In this document: piece after piece, positions 53,560-63,173 of the stretch
How the letters are laid out: every line of letters starts with the position of its first letter
Numbering within the stretch: the first letter of the stretch is position 1
Assembly (NCBI GenBank): GCA_964437215.1
Contig: CAYTFZ010000005.1
Location: 3,456-67,455 of the forward strand
Direction of reading: 5' to 3'
Length of the DNA stretch: 64,000 nucleotides
Source of the DNA: JAAYAN01 sp964437215
GTDB taxonomy: Bacteria; Bacteroidota; Ignavibacteria; Ignavibacteriales; Melioribacteraceae
Translations under genes and position numbers: made by a program
The notes under the pieces: generated by a model
Database searches by the model: none
What the model was told of the DNA's origin: nothing
What the model saw: only the letters and a program-made list of their open reading frames with translations

Positions 53560-55391
53560 TTTTCTCCTCCTGACATCGAAGATATTTTAGAATAAATTTC
53601 AACAGCTGTAAATGGCAATCCTTTAACTTTGCAGAAGGATTCTGCTGCTATTAAATATTCTATCCTCAATATCTTTGAAAGTTGCCCGAGATTCAATTCG
53701 GGTACAAGTATTTTTTTAAAATTCTTAAGAATATTTTCAAGATTTTTTGGGAAAGGATTAATATAATGCAAATGGGCTTGGGAGACACTCATTCCATTTT
53801 TTTGTGCTTTTATAACTGCATCTCTTATAGCACCGTAAGTTCCGCCCCAGCCTAAAACAAGAATTTCACCTTTTTCTTCTCCGAAAATTTCTACATCTGG
53901 AATATCGTTAGCAATATTCATCACTTTCTGAGCTCTTAATTCGCACATCATATGATGATTATCAGGATCGTGGCTTACGTTTCCTGTTATATTTGCTTTT
54001 TCAAGTCCGCCAATGCGGTGTTCAAGACCGGAAGTCCCGGGAACTGCCCAAGGTCGTGCAAGATTTTCATCACGCAGGTAAGGAGCAAAACCTTCTTTTT
54101 CAGTTCTGAACTTCACTATTAATTCAGGAATTGAACTTTCAGCAGGGATAAGCCAAGGTTCTGCACCATTAGCAATGTAACCGTCGCTTAGTAAAATTAC
54201 CGGTGTCATATATTTGGTTGCAATTCTGAAAGCTTCAAAAGCCATCTCAAAACAATTTCCCGGAGTAGAAGCAGCAATAACTGGGATCGGAGCTTCACCA
54301 TTTCTCCCATAAACAGCCTGTAATAAATCCGATTGTTCTGTTTTTGTAGGCAAACCAGTGCTAGGACCGCCTCTTTGAACGTTTATAATTACTAAAGGAA
54401 GTTCTGTCATAACTGCAAGTCCAAGTGCTTCAGTTTTAAGAGCCATACCCGGTCCGCTTGTTGTTGTAAGAGCCAGATATCCCCCGAAACTTGCACCTAT
54501 TGCCGAGGTTATACCGGCAATCTCATCTTCTGCCTGAAAAGTTTTCACCCCGAAGTTTTTATAAATGCTTAATTGATGCAGAATTTCTGAAGCAGGGGTT
54601 ATAGGATAAGAGCCTAAAAATAATGGTACTCCGCTTTTAAGTGAAGCTGTAACACAACCAAGTGCCAAGGCCTCATTTCCTGAAATATTTCTGTATGTCC
54701 CTTTTGGAAGTTTAGCAGGGGGAACAGTATATCTTGTTTCAAATATTTGAGTATTTTCACCGTAATAATAACCTGCATTTAATACTTTAGCATTTGCTTC
54801 TGCTAGTGCCGGTATTTTTTTGAATTTTTTATCTATCCATTTAAGAGTAGGTTCTAATGGTCTGTTAAACATCCAATACATCAACCCTAAAGCAAAAAAA
54901 TTCTTGCAGCGGGCAACTTCTTTTACAGTAAGTGTTGAATCGGCCAAAGCATTTATTGTCAATTTGCTAATTGGCACCTCAAATAATTTAAAACCATCAA
55001 GAGAGTTATCTTCTAAAGGGTTAACACTATAACCGGCTGACCGAATATTTCTTAAATCAAATGCATCCTGATTTACTATAATTGTTGCACCTGGTAATAA
55101 ATCTCTTTGGTTTTTTTTCAGTGCGGCAGGATTCATTGCTACTAAAACATCAGGGTGATCGCCTGGTGTATTTGTATCCTGCGAACTGAAACGCAATTGA
55201 AAACCGCTTACTCCGTATAGCGTTCCAGCAGGCGCACGAATTTCAGCAGGATAATCAGGCAGAGTTATTAAATCATTACCAAAAAGAGCCGTCGTATCGC
55301 TGAATTGTGAACCGGTAAGCTGCATTCCATCTCCGGAATCCCCGGCAAACCGAATCGTCACTTCATCCAGCATTTTAATTTCTTTTTTCAT
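53556..55391 (-). CDS. korA: 2-oxoacid:ferredoxin oxidoreductase subunit alpha (gamma-alpha fusion)
   Basis: 611 residues: gamma domain about 8-200 (VTIRFAGDSGDGMQLTGSQFS) fused to the alpha domain, about 225-611 (FLGSYPITPASEILHQLS, FQAEDEIAGITSAIGASFGG, TSGPGMALKTEALGLA). Partner of KorB. A second Met at 55373 could also start it. The 2-oxoglutarate enzyme may feed the succinyl-CoA used by the CoA-transferase at 24892, an inference. Confidence 0.94.
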   Translation of the reverse strand: MKKEIKMLDEVTIRFAGDSGDGMQLTGSQFSDTTALFGNDLITLPDYPAEIRAPAGTLYGVSGFQLRFSSQDTNTPGDHPDVLVAMNPAALKKNQRDLLPGATIIVNQDAFDLRNIRSAGYSVNPLEDNSLDGFKLFEVPISKLTINALADSTLTVKEVARCKNFFALGLMYWMFNRPLEPTLKWIDKKFKKIPALAEANAKVLNAGYYYGENTQIFETRYTVPPAKLPKGTYRNISGNEALALGCVTASLKSGVPLFLGSYPITPASEILHQLSIYKNFGVKTFQAEDEIAGITSAIGASFGGYLALTTTSGPGMALKTEALGLAVMTELPLVIINVQRGGPSTGLPTKTEQSDLLQAVYGRNGEAPIPVIAASTPGNCFEMAFEAFRIATKYMTPVILLSDGYIANGAEPWLIPAESSIPELIVKFRTEKEGFAPYLRDENLARPWAVPGTSGLEHRIGGLEKANITGNVSHDPDNHHMMCELRAQKVMNIANDIPDVEIFGEEKGEILVLGWGGTYGAIRDAVIKAQKNGMSVSQAHLHYINPFPKNLENILKNFKKILVPELNLGQLSKILRIEYLIAAESFCKVKGLPFTAVEIYSKISSMSGGEK

Positions 55392-55417
55392 TATTTATGC
55401 TCGGTTTATTTTAAAGA

Positions 55418-57166
55418 TTATTTAATATTATTCAGTTTTTCAATCATTTCTTTTGCCGGAATAAATCCGGTAATTCTTTCGGTTTCCTCGCCATCCGAAT
55501 TAAAAATTATAATTGTAGGAACACCTGTAATTACAAACATATTTTTCAAATTTTCTGTTTCATCCGACATTGCAGAAGTAAGGTCAATTTTAAATCTCTC
55601 GTAATCCGATAAAATGTTTTTTACTTCCGGATTGCTGAAAGTCAATGCATCAAGCTCTTTACATGGAATACACCAGTCAGCATAGAAGTCCAGGATTATT
55701 TTCTTTCCCGGTTTAACTTTTTCAAATTCAGCTGAACTATATACCTTCCAATCAAGTTTATCTTTTTCAGCAGGAACAAGCATATAAATTGCGGATATTA
55801 TAAATATTACTGATAATAATGCTTTTATCCATTTGTAGGCGCTTATTTTATTTGCAGCTTTATCAACAAACAGCAAATAAAGCGCTGATATAATCAAATA
55901 TACCGGAAGAATAAAACTTTGAATTCCTTTCGGCAATATAGGATTTAAATAGTATAATGCCATTCCTAAAAGCAGCAAGCCGAATATATGTTTAACAGAT
56001 TCCATCCAAATACCTGCTTTCGGAAGACTTTTAATTTTTCCCGAGAATAAAGCAAGAACCAGATAAGGTAATCCTAATCCTAAGGCTAGAAAGAAGAAAA
56101 GAGTAAAACCGTAGTAGGGATCTCCCTTAGAGCCTACGTGAGTTACAAGAGCTAAGACTACCGGTCCGATACAAGGAGCAGCAACAATTCCCATTGTAAG
56201 TCCCATAAAGAAAGCTCCAAACACACCCGATTTTGCACCGCCGGCTTTCATAACTAAAAAGTCGGGCAGCTTGAATTCATATACTCCAAACATACTTAAT
56301 GCGAGAATAACAAAAACAACAGCAATTCCAATTACCACAATAGAATTTTGCAGCAGCGAACCTAAAATTGCCCCGCTGAGTGCTGTAACAACACCAATTA
56401 CCGAATATGTAATTGCCATTCCAGTTAAATAAAGCAAACCCATAATGAATAACTTCCCGGTTCGCCCTTCGCTCTGTCCGCCGAAATACCCGATTGTAAT
56501 AGGAATCAGCGGATAAACGCAAGGAGTAAGATTCAGTGCAAGTCCCCAAAGAAAAACAGTTGCAAGAATCCAAAACATTCCGGAAGATTCCAATCCGGCA
56601 AATAGATCGTCTTTCTCAGTTTCTGCTGATGATATTTGGAAATATTGCTGATTTATAGGAGTGATTATTTCTCCTGGTTGTGCAAATATTATTTCTAAAT
56701 CTGCTTCTGCCGTTGCAGGCGCTAAACACGTTTGATTATCACACGCCTGATAACTTAGCTGAAAAGTAATTTTTTTAAGACTGTCATTAAACACAGCCGG
56801 AATAATTAAATCAGCAAATATGGAAATTTCCTTTTCGAAAACAGAAACAGGCTTTTCCGAAAAACCAAATGTTAAGTTTTCAGCTTCGGGAAATGTTATA
56901 TTCTGCAACGAAAAGATAGAATCGTTTTGGATACTTAATTTAGCAGGTATCAGATAATCTTCGGCAGGTTTATCCGAATTTATGTGCCATTTTTCATCAA
57001 TTATAGCTTTTATACAGACTTTCAGCTTGCTGTTCGGTAAGACTTTATCCTGCGAACTGATTATTTCGATATTTACTTTATTATTTTGAAACTGCGTTTG
57101 CGAATAAAGATTTATGCCAGAAGCATAAATCAGCAAAAAGAGAAAATATATTCCGCGATTTCTCAT
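55418..57166 (-). CDS. dsbD: Thiol:disulfide interchange protein DsbD
   Basis: 582 residues from ATG 57166 with GGAGG just upstream. Three modules in order: signal peptide and periplasmic alpha domain with the CDNQTCL pair (about residue 140), an eight-helix membrane domain with TPCVYP and APCIGP cysteines, and a C-terminal thioredoxin domain with WCIPCK. Passes electrons from cytosolic thioredoxin outward. Two bases after nadE. Confidence 0.95.
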   Translation of the reverse strand: MRNRGIYFLFLLIYASGINLYSQTQFQNNKVNIEIISSQDKVLPNSKLKVCIKAIIDEKWHINSDKPAEDYLIPAKLSIQNDSIFSLQNITFPEAENLTFGFSEKPVSVFEKEISIFADLIIPAVFNDSLKKITFQLSYQACDNQTCLAPATAEADLEIIFAQPGEIITPINQQYFQISSAETEKDDLFAGLESSGMFWILATVFLWGLALNLTPCVYPLIPITIGYFGGQSEGRTGKLFIMGLLYLTGMAITYSVIGVVTALSGAILGSLLQNSIVVIGIAVVFVILALSMFGVYEFKLPDFLVMKAGGAKSGVFGAFFMGLTMGIVAAPCIGPVVLALVTHVGSKGDPYYGFTLFFFLALGLGLPYLVLALFSGKIKSLPKAGIWMESVKHIFGLLLLGMALYYLNPILPKGIQSFILPVYLIISALYLLFVDKAANKISAYKWIKALLSVIFIISAIYMLVPAEKDKLDWKVYSSAEFEKVKPGKKIILDFYADWCIPCKELDALTFSNPEVKNILSDYERFKIDLTSAMSDETENLKNMFVITGVPTIIIFNSDGEETERITGFIPAKEMIEKLNNIK

Positions 57167-57167
57167 T

Positions 57168-58802
57168 TTACCTCCAGCCTTGAACAATCGGGTACCTTCT
57201 GCCATATCCGAAAGCTTTTACAGATACGCGTAAAACCGGCGCAGCCTGCTTTCTTTTAAATTCATTTAAATCAACAAGCTTTAATACTTTCCTAACTACT
57301 TCCCTTTCACCAATTATTTCGGATATTTCTTCAATTTCTTTATTTTCTTCAAGATACATTTTCAGTATTCTGTCCAATAAATCGTACGGAGGGAGTGAAT
57401 CCTGATCCTTCTGACCGGGTCGCAGTTCTGCTGAAGGCGCTTTATCAATAATTGTGCGAGGGATAATTTCTTCATCCCGGTTAATGTACTCTGAAATCTG
57501 ATAAACTTGAGTTTTATATATATCAGCTATAATTCCCAAAGCTCCGTTCATATCTCCGTAAAGCGTTGCATATCCAACAGCCATTTCAGATTTATTTCCG
57601 GTAGTGCATAGAAGATAACCGAATTTATTTGAAAAAGCCATAAGATACAAACCTCTTATTCTCGATTGCAAATTTTCCTCTGCAACATTAAAAGGAAGAT
57701 TACCGAAAAAAGGTTCCAAAGATTCAAGTGTTTTCTCAAAAACCGGTTGTATCGGAATTGTATCGTAAGTAATACCTAACTTTCTTGCAAGATGAATAGA
57801 ATCGTTAATACTTCCCTCGGAAGAAAATTGAGATGGCATAAGCAAGGCGTGAACATTCTGGCTGCCAAGAGCTTTTACGGCAATATAAGCAACCAAAGCA
57901 GAATCTATTCCGCCGCTAAGACCGAGAATTGCTTTTTTAAAACCTGTTTTATTACAATATTCTTTCAATCCGTAGATTAATGCATTTAATACTTCTTCTT
58001 CGAATTTACCTTCACACTTATCAATTCCTTCATAATCAGCTTCAGAATCAAAAAGCAAGAAATCCTCTTGAAATGCTTTTCCTAAAAGACAAAGTTTTCC
58101 GTTATTATTAAAACACATACTGGCGCCATCGAAGATTAAATCTGTTTGTGCTCCGGTGCAGCAGGAGTAAATTACCGGTATTTTATCGTCTGAAGAAATT
58201 ACAGAAAGCATTTTCATTCGTTCGGTTCTTTTGCCAAAGGCATAAGGACTTGCAGAAATGTTTATTAATATTTCAGCACCTTGTTTAATCAATTTCTGAA
58301 CGGGATCAACGTAGTAGCGCCTTTTATTCCAATAATCTGCATCATTCCATATATCTTCGCAGATTGAGATTCCAAGCTTTTTCCCTTTGAAGATAAAAAC
58401 TTTATTATCGTTTGAAGCTTCAAAATACCTTACTTCATCAAAAACATCGTAATTTGGAAGCAGAGTCTTGTTCTGTTCAAAACATATTTTACCATTTATT
58501 GCAACAATGGCAGAATTTCGTACATCGGGACCAATATCATCAAGGTTATCGGTAATACTTCCAAAAATAATAGCAGCATCTCCGGTAACAGAAGCAATAT
58601 CATCCGCAGCTTTCTTAACAGCTTCGCGGAATTCCCGCTTTTCAACTAAATCCTGCGGGGGATAACCGCATACAGCCAATTCAGGGAAAACAACTAATTC
58701 AGCACCTGAGCTAATACTTTTTTTGTATCCGTCAATGATTTTTTGTTTATTACCTGTAATGTCGCCAATTATCGGATTGATCTGACAAAGGGCAATTTTC
58801 AT
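57168..58802 (-). CDS. nadE: Glutamine-dependent NAD+ synthase
   Basis: 544 residues. Nitrilase-type glutaminase domain (about 1-265) with Glu41 (VVFPELAVCGYPPQ), the Lys segment FEQNKTLLPNYDVFDE and the nucleophile Cys in ISICEDIWND, then the synthetase domain with the P-loop LGLSGGIDSALVA. Amidates deamido-NAD in the last step of NAD synthesis. Likely cotranscribed with dsbD. Confidence 0.96.
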   Translation of the reverse strand: MKIALCQINPIIGDITGNKQKIIDGYKKSISSGAELVVFPELAVCGYPPQDLVEKREFREAVKKAADDIASVTGDAAIIFGSITDNLDDIGPDVRNSAIVAINGKICFEQNKTLLPNYDVFDEVRYFEASNDNKVFIFKGKKLGISICEDIWNDADYWNKRRYYVDPVQKLIKQGAEILINISASPYAFGKRTERMKMLSVISSDDKIPVIYSCCTGAQTDLIFDGASMCFNNNGKLCLLGKAFQEDFLLFDSEADYEGIDKCEGKFEEEVLNALIYGLKEYCNKTGFKKAILGLSGGIDSALVAYIAVKALGSQNVHALLMPSQFSSEGSINDSIHLARKLGITYDTIPIQPVFEKTLESLEPFFGNLPFNVAEENLQSRIRGLYLMAFSNKFGYLLCTTGNKSEMAVGYATLYGDMNGALGIIADIYKTQVYQISEYINRDEEIIPRTIIDKAPSAELRPGQKDQDSLPPYDLLDRILKMYLEENKEIEEISEIIGEREVVRKVLKLVDLNEFKRKQAAPVLRVSVKAFGYGRRYPIVQGWR

Positions 58803-59019
58803 ACTCTACCAGTCACCATTTTTTCATCGCGTAAAAATACCAAACAAAAACTGTACATTCAATCAAAATTTAATATTCTATTACTTTTTTGGATTATTAT
58901 AGCAATATTATACAATCTAATGCATTCAATTACACTATTTAATTTTTTAAAACGATTTTACAACCTTTTCTGGGAAGTTCCGTCTAAATTTTTGAAACAA
59001 ACAATTACGAGGTGGTAAA

Positions 59020-59460
59020 ATGAAAGACAGATTATATCGATCAAGGGGGAAAAGGGTTTTAGGAGGAGTAGCAGGAGGATTGGGGGATTACCTGAATATT
59101 GATCCGGTAATAATAAGAATCCTGATAGTCTTCCTGACTTTATTTAGCGGAGTAGGAGTTTTAGTCTATATTGTTATGTGGATAGTTGTTCCTGAAGAGC
59201 CTGTTGAAAACGGATTTGAAACCAAAAGCAGTTCCGAAAGCGCAGAAACAGTTGAAGTGAATATTCCGGCAGAGGAAAAACCGGCAGGAAAAGGAAGAAT
59301 AGTTTTCGGAATTATTCTTATAATGATAGGATTATTGTTTTTCACAGAAAAATTTATTCCTGCAATCGACTTTTGGGACATTGTTCCGCTGATTTTTATT
59401 TTATTTGGAATTTATCTTTTATGGAATTCCTTTAACAAAACATCGGGAGAAAAATTATGA
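59020..59460 (+). CDS. PspC-domain membrane protein
   Basis: 146 residues. The PspC motif RLYRSRGKRVLGGVAGGLGDYLNIDPVIIRIL-type block fills residues 3-36, with a helix to about 62, then an acidic linker and two more helices (about 90-135) of the LiaF N-terminal type. PspC proteins respond to envelope stress. A GAGGTGG site precedes the ATG, and the stop overlaps the next gene's start by 4 bp. Confidence 0.88.
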   Translation: MKDRLYRSRGKRVLGGVAGGLGDYLNIDPVIIRILIVFLTLFSGVGVLVYIVMWIVVPEEPVENGFETKSSSESAETVEVNIPAEEKPAGKGRIVFGIILIMIGLLFFTEKFIPAIDFWDIVPLIFILFGIYLLWNSFNKTSGEKL

Positions 59461-60356
59461 AATCGGGGAACTTGTTTTGGGGACTTTTCCTAATTACTTT
59501 AGGAAGCCTTTATTTTTTAACCGAATACAATATCATTAATATGTCCTGGGATTTTATCTGGAATTTCTGGGCTGCAGTATTTATTTTCTGGGGACTCCAG
59601 CTTCTTACAAAAAACACAAAAATACGGATTTTTATTGACGGTATATTCGGAATAATTTTGGCAATTCTTATTTTCGGTTCTGTGAGTAATATAATTGGCG
59701 GGAACAATTGCTGCGATGATTCAAAAAGATACAGCAACAATGTTTTCAGCACCGATACAGATTCCACTTATATATTTGCAGACTTAGAAATAAACGGGGG
59801 CGCAGGATCTTTTATTCTGAAAGATTCAACCGACAAATTGATAAAAGGAATTTCGCAAGGTGACTTAGGGTATTATTCCTTTAACGAAGATAAGCAAACC
59901 GAACGGGTTTTTCTTAAAATAAACCAACTAGATGAACAAATAAAACATATACGCGGTGATTTAAGAAACCGACTTGAAATTAAATTAAACACTTCTCCGA
60001 TATGGAACATTTCTTTAAATGTAGGAGCTTCTAAAAACCATATTGATTTATCGAATTTTAAAGTTCAAAAACTTAATTTAAAGTGCGGAGTATCAAAATC
60101 GGAAATTAAACTCGGCGACAGATTTGAAAATACTGAAATTAATGTAGAAATGGGAGTTTCTTCTTTACAGCTGCTTATTCCAAAAGAAACAGGTTGTAAA
60201 ATTGAAGGCGAAATGGCGCTGGTATTAAAGAATCTTGATGGTTTTTCAAAAAGCAGCGACGGAAATTACTATAATAAGAAATATGAAAACGCAAAAAACC
60301 GAATTATAATAAATATAAACAGCGGCGTTTCGAAGTTTAAGATAAACACTTACTGA
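59457..60356 (+). CDS. LiaF-like membrane protein with C-terminal beta-rich domain
   Basis: 299 residues: four N-terminal helices (about 5-85), then a soluble repetitive beta domain (ADLEINGGAGSFILKDS, ISLNVGASKNHIDLS, LNLKCGVSKSEIKLGD, INVEMGVSSLQLLIP, ININSGVSKFKINTY) like the DUF2154/'toast-rack' fold of LiaF. Each beta repeat contains a Gly-Val/Ala-Ser turn. Coupled to the PspC gene, so it may sense or dampen envelope stress. Convergent with the MGMT-like gene one base away. Confidence 0.8.
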   Translation: MKSGNLFWGLFLITLGSLYFLTEYNIINMSWDFIWNFWAAVFIFWGLQLLTKNTKIRIFIDGIFGIILAILIFGSVSNIIGGNNCCDDSKRYSNNVFSTDTDSTYIFADLEINGGAGSFILKDSTDKLIKGISQGDLGYYSFNEDKQTERVFLKINQLDEQIKHIRGDLRNRLEIKLNTSPIWNISLNVGASKNHIDLSNFKVQKLNLKCGVSKSEIKLGDRFENTEINVEMGVSSLQLLIPKETGCKIEGEMALVLKNLDGFSKSSDGNYYNKKYENAKNRIIININSGVSKFKINTY

Positions 60357-60357
60357 A

Positions 60358-60678
60358 TTATTCCGGCAGAACCGGCTGCCAGAAATGTTTTTTGATATTT
60401 ACGACATCTTTTTTTATAAACTCAACATTTTCGGAGCGAAGGAGCGATTCCATCAAATCCGGATCTCCGAAATGAAGTTTTCCGGTAAGTTCTCCGTTCC
60501 TGTTTACTACCCTGTGGCAAGGAAGTTTGTTGCTCATTCCATTAATTATCCAGCCCACAGTTCTTGCCGATGATTTTATTCCGCATACATTTGCAATTGC
60601 TCCGTATGTTGTAACTTTCCCGTAAGGAATTTTTTCAACCACCAAATAGACTTTTCTAAAAAAGTCTTTATCGTTCAT
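60358..60678 (-). CDS. MGMT/Ada-C-like methyltransferase domain protein
   Basis: 106 residues, only the DNA-binding domain of O6-alkylguanine methyltransferases. KIPYGKVTTYGAIA, SSARTVGWIINGM and the active-site PCHRVV with Cys54 are present; Cys is retained, unlike alkyltransferase-like (ATL) proteins, in which this position is Trp. Repairs or flags alkylated guanine. The start overlaps the stop of the cyclic-nucleotide-binding gene by one base. Confidence 0.88.
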   Translation of the reverse strand: MNDKDFFRKVYLVVEKIPYGKVTTYGAIANVCGIKSSARTVGWIINGMSNKLPCHRVVNRNGELTGKLHFGDPDLMESLLRSENVEFIKKDVVNIKKHFWQPVLPE

Positions 60679-61055
60679 TAAATAAATTTCCTAATCTTCT
60701 CTTCAATATCAAGTCTTTCCATCAGATGCCAATAATCATCGGTAAGTTGCATCAATCTTTCGGAAAGATTAATTATTATTTTTTTTGCAACATCCGGATG
60801 CTTTTTGAAAAGATCATCAATTTCCGTATTTATTTCAGCAACATATGCATCTTCTGTGGCTTTTAAAGTTGCAGTACGTGTTTGATTAAGAAACATACTC
60901 ATTTCACCAAATACCGTACCTTTCTGAGTAAATTCCGATATTTTCACATCATTCTTATAAACGCCAACAGCACCTTCTACAAGAACGAATATGCTTCCTT
61001 TCGGTTCGCCTTCCGATACAATTGTTTCACCTTTCTTATAAAATTTCATTTTCAC
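60678..61055 (-). CDS. Cyclic-nucleotide-binding domain protein
   Basis: 125 residues, a single CNMP-binding fold: GETIVSEGEPKGSIFVLVEGAVGVYKND, then GTVFGEMSMFLNQTRTATLKATEDAYV, where GEM and RTATL form the phosphate-binding cassette. A helical tail follows and no DNA-binding domain. Likely a regulatory module for another protein; ligand unknown. Confidence 0.85.
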   Translation of the reverse strand: MKMKFYKKGETIVSEGEPKGSIFVLVEGAVGVYKNDVKISEFTQKGTVFGEMSMFLNQTRTATLKATEDAYVAEINTEIDDLFKKHPDVAKKIIINLSERLMQLTDDYWHLMERLDIEEKIRKFI

Positions 61056-61064
61056 TCCCAGTAA

Positions 61065-62166
61065 TTAGCTTCCGGAATATTTTAGCAGAAACGACTGTAT
61101 GAAATTGTTGAGCTTTCCATCCATTACTGCCTGTACATCTGATGTTTCGGTATCTGTTCTATGATCTTTTACCAAATTATATGGATGAAAAACATAAGAA
61201 CGTATCTGGCTTCCCCATTCAATTTTCATTTTGTTCTTTTCAATTTCATCATGGGCTGCTTCCTGCTTTTCAAGTTCAATTTGATAAAGCCGTGCGCGAA
61301 GCATTTTCATAGCATTGTTTCTGTTCTGAAGCTGCGATCTTTCTGTTTGGCAGGCGGCTACAGTATTTGTAGGTATATGTGTAATTCTCACAGCAGTTTC
61401 AACTTTGTTTACATTCTGTCCGCCTTTTCCGCCCGATCTGTAAGTATCAATTCTAAGGTCAGCAGGATTTATATCAATTTCAATTGAATCATCTATTTCC
61501 GGCAGAACAAAGACCGAAGCAAAAGATGTATGTCTTCGCTTATTAGCATCAAATGGCGATATTCTTACAAGCCTGTGAACTCCGTTTTCAGCTTTCAAGT
61601 ATCCGTAAGCAAAACTTCCTTCTACTTCAAGAGTAGCGCTTTTTATTCCTGCGCCATCGCCTTCAAGCAAATCTAGCGTTGATATTTTATAATCGTTTTG
61701 TTCGCCCCATCTTAAATACATTCGCATAAGCATTTCCGCCCAATCCTGGGCTTCTGTTCCGCCGGCGCCGGCGTGAATGGTAAGAATACAATTTTTATCG
61801 TCATCTTTACCGCTGAGCATTCCTTTAAGTTCAACTGATTCAATAGCTTTACGAAGCGCTTCAATTTCTTTATCTATTTCCGGAATAAGAGAATCGTCGT
61901 TTTCCATCTCAGCAAGCTCAATAAATTCAACCAGATTTTTATATTTTTTATCGAGGTCCATCCATAAATCAACCCAATCCTGAAGCTGTTTCATTTCCTG
62001 CAAAACAACCTGGGCATTTTTCTGGTCATTCCAAAAATTAGGATCGCCGCTTTTTGTTTTTAACTGATCTATTTTATTTTCTTTTTCATCTACTTTAAAG
62101 ATAACCTCGTAGTTTATCAATTCTTTCTCTGTCTGTCTTCAAATCTTTTAAATAATCTTCGAGCAT
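61065..62166 (-). CDS. prfB: Peptide chain release factor 2, expressed by +1 programmed frameshifting
   Basis: The zero frame starts at ATG 62166 (GAGG upstream) and reads 23 codons to LRGYL, then stops at TAA 62097-62095. Shifting +1 at CTT (skipping 62097) continues KVDEKENKID... to 61065, total 366 residues, the usual RF2 length. The RGYL segment, an upstream GAGGT three bases before CTT, and the slippery CTTT match the classical site, but the stop is UAA, not UGA. RF2 features: SPF tripeptide (ISPFDANKRRHTS) and GGQ (SGGKGGQNVNK). Confidence 0.93.
62095..62109 (-). promoter_or_regulatory. prfB +1 frameshift site
   Basis: Minus strand CGAGGTTATCTTTAA. GAGGT pairs with the 16S rRNA tail three bases upstream of the slippery CTT; the next zero-frame codon is TAA. 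Same layout as the classical site, with UAA in place of UGA. Confidence 0.88.
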
Positions 62167-62243
62167 ATTTTCCTCAATAATAATAAAATCCTGTTTAAAT
62201 AATATATATCAAATAGTTTTTAAATTCCATCTTCATACATCTG

Positions 62244-63173
62244 TTAATTGCCCAGTTTATAAGTTTCAGCTATAATTCCGGCTGCGTTTTTCAAATCGCT
62301 TTCACCGTTTATATCAATCCATTTTATTCTTTCATCTTTTCGGAACCAAGTCATTTGTCTTTTTGCGTAACGCCGGGTGTTCCTTTTTATCAGTTCTGCC
62401 GCCCTTTCGAGAGAAATTTTATTCTCTATAAATTCAATAATTTCCTTATAGCCGACTGTATTCAACGCGTTAAGTTTTGTATTATATCCATCTTTAAGAA
62501 TTTCCTGAACTTCACTAACCAATCCTTCTTTAATCATTTTATCGGTTCTTTCTTCTATCATTTTGTAAAGGACATCCCGTTGCCATAAAAGTCCGAACTG
62601 CAAAAATTGAAAGTCCGTTTTAGGTTTTTGCATGCTGTGAAAATACCAGATAGGTTTTCCGCTGATATGAAGAACTTCCAAGGCTCTCATAACTCTTTTC
62701 CAGTTAGATGGCAGCATTTTTTGCGCACCTGCGGGATCTTTTTCCTTTAAAATATTATAAAGATATTCATTGCCGAATTTATTCCGTAAACCGTGCAGTT
62801 CGTTTCTGTATTCTTCGTCTGTATCAATATCATCAGCTATTCCTTCAATCAGCGCTTTTATGTAAAGTCCCGAACCTCCGGCAACAACTGGGATTTTATT
62901 TTCTTTAAGTATTTCCCTTATTTTTTCTTCGGCAGCTTTTTCGAAAATGCTGATATTAAAGTCTTCATCGGGATTATGCGAATCAATAAAATGATGTTTC
63001 ACTTTTTGTAATATTTCCGGTGAAGGTTTTGCAGTGCCGATATTCATTTTTTTATAAATCTGCCGGCTGTCTGCGGAAATAACTTCAATATTTAGTATTT
63101 CCGAAAGATAAAGGCAAAGCTGTGTTTTTCCGGAACAAGTGGGACCGGCAATAACTATTACTTTTCTTTCCAC
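62244..63173 (-). CDS. miaA: tRNA dimethylallyltransferase
   Basis: 309 residues. P-loop IAGPTCSGKT at about 8-17, VISADSRQIYKKMNIGTAKP, VAGGSGLYIKALIEGI and the C-terminal NTRRYAKRQMTWFR are diagnostic. Adds an isoprenyl group to A37 of tRNAs reading UNN codons. Overlaps pcm by 16 bp. Confidence 0.97.
   Translation of the reverse strand: MERKVIVIAGPTCSGKTQLCLYLSEILNIEVISADSRQIYKKMNIGTAKPSPEILQKVKHHFIDSHNPDEDFNISIFEKAAEEKIREILKENKIPVVAGGSGLYIKALIEGIADDIDTDEEYRNELHGLRNKFGNEYLYNILKEKDPAGAQKMLPSNWKRVMRALEVLHISGKPIWYFHSMQKPKTDFQFLQFGLLWQRDVLYKMIEERTDKMIKEGLVSEVQEILKDGYNTKLNALNTVGYKEIIEFIENKISLERAAELIKRNTRRYAKRQMTWFRKDERIKWIDINGESDLKNAAGIIAETYKLGN

Noticed and set aside
58743..59018. 91-codon plus-strand ORF upstream of the PspC gene
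   Set aside because: It begins inside nadE on the opposite strand, has no ribosome site, no recognisable family and AT-driven composition; the region is better seen as the PspC upstream region.
62118..62120. TTG as the prfB start
   Set aside because: It would drop the conserved N-terminus; ATG 62166 with GAGG plus the +1 shift restores the family length and the RGYL motif.
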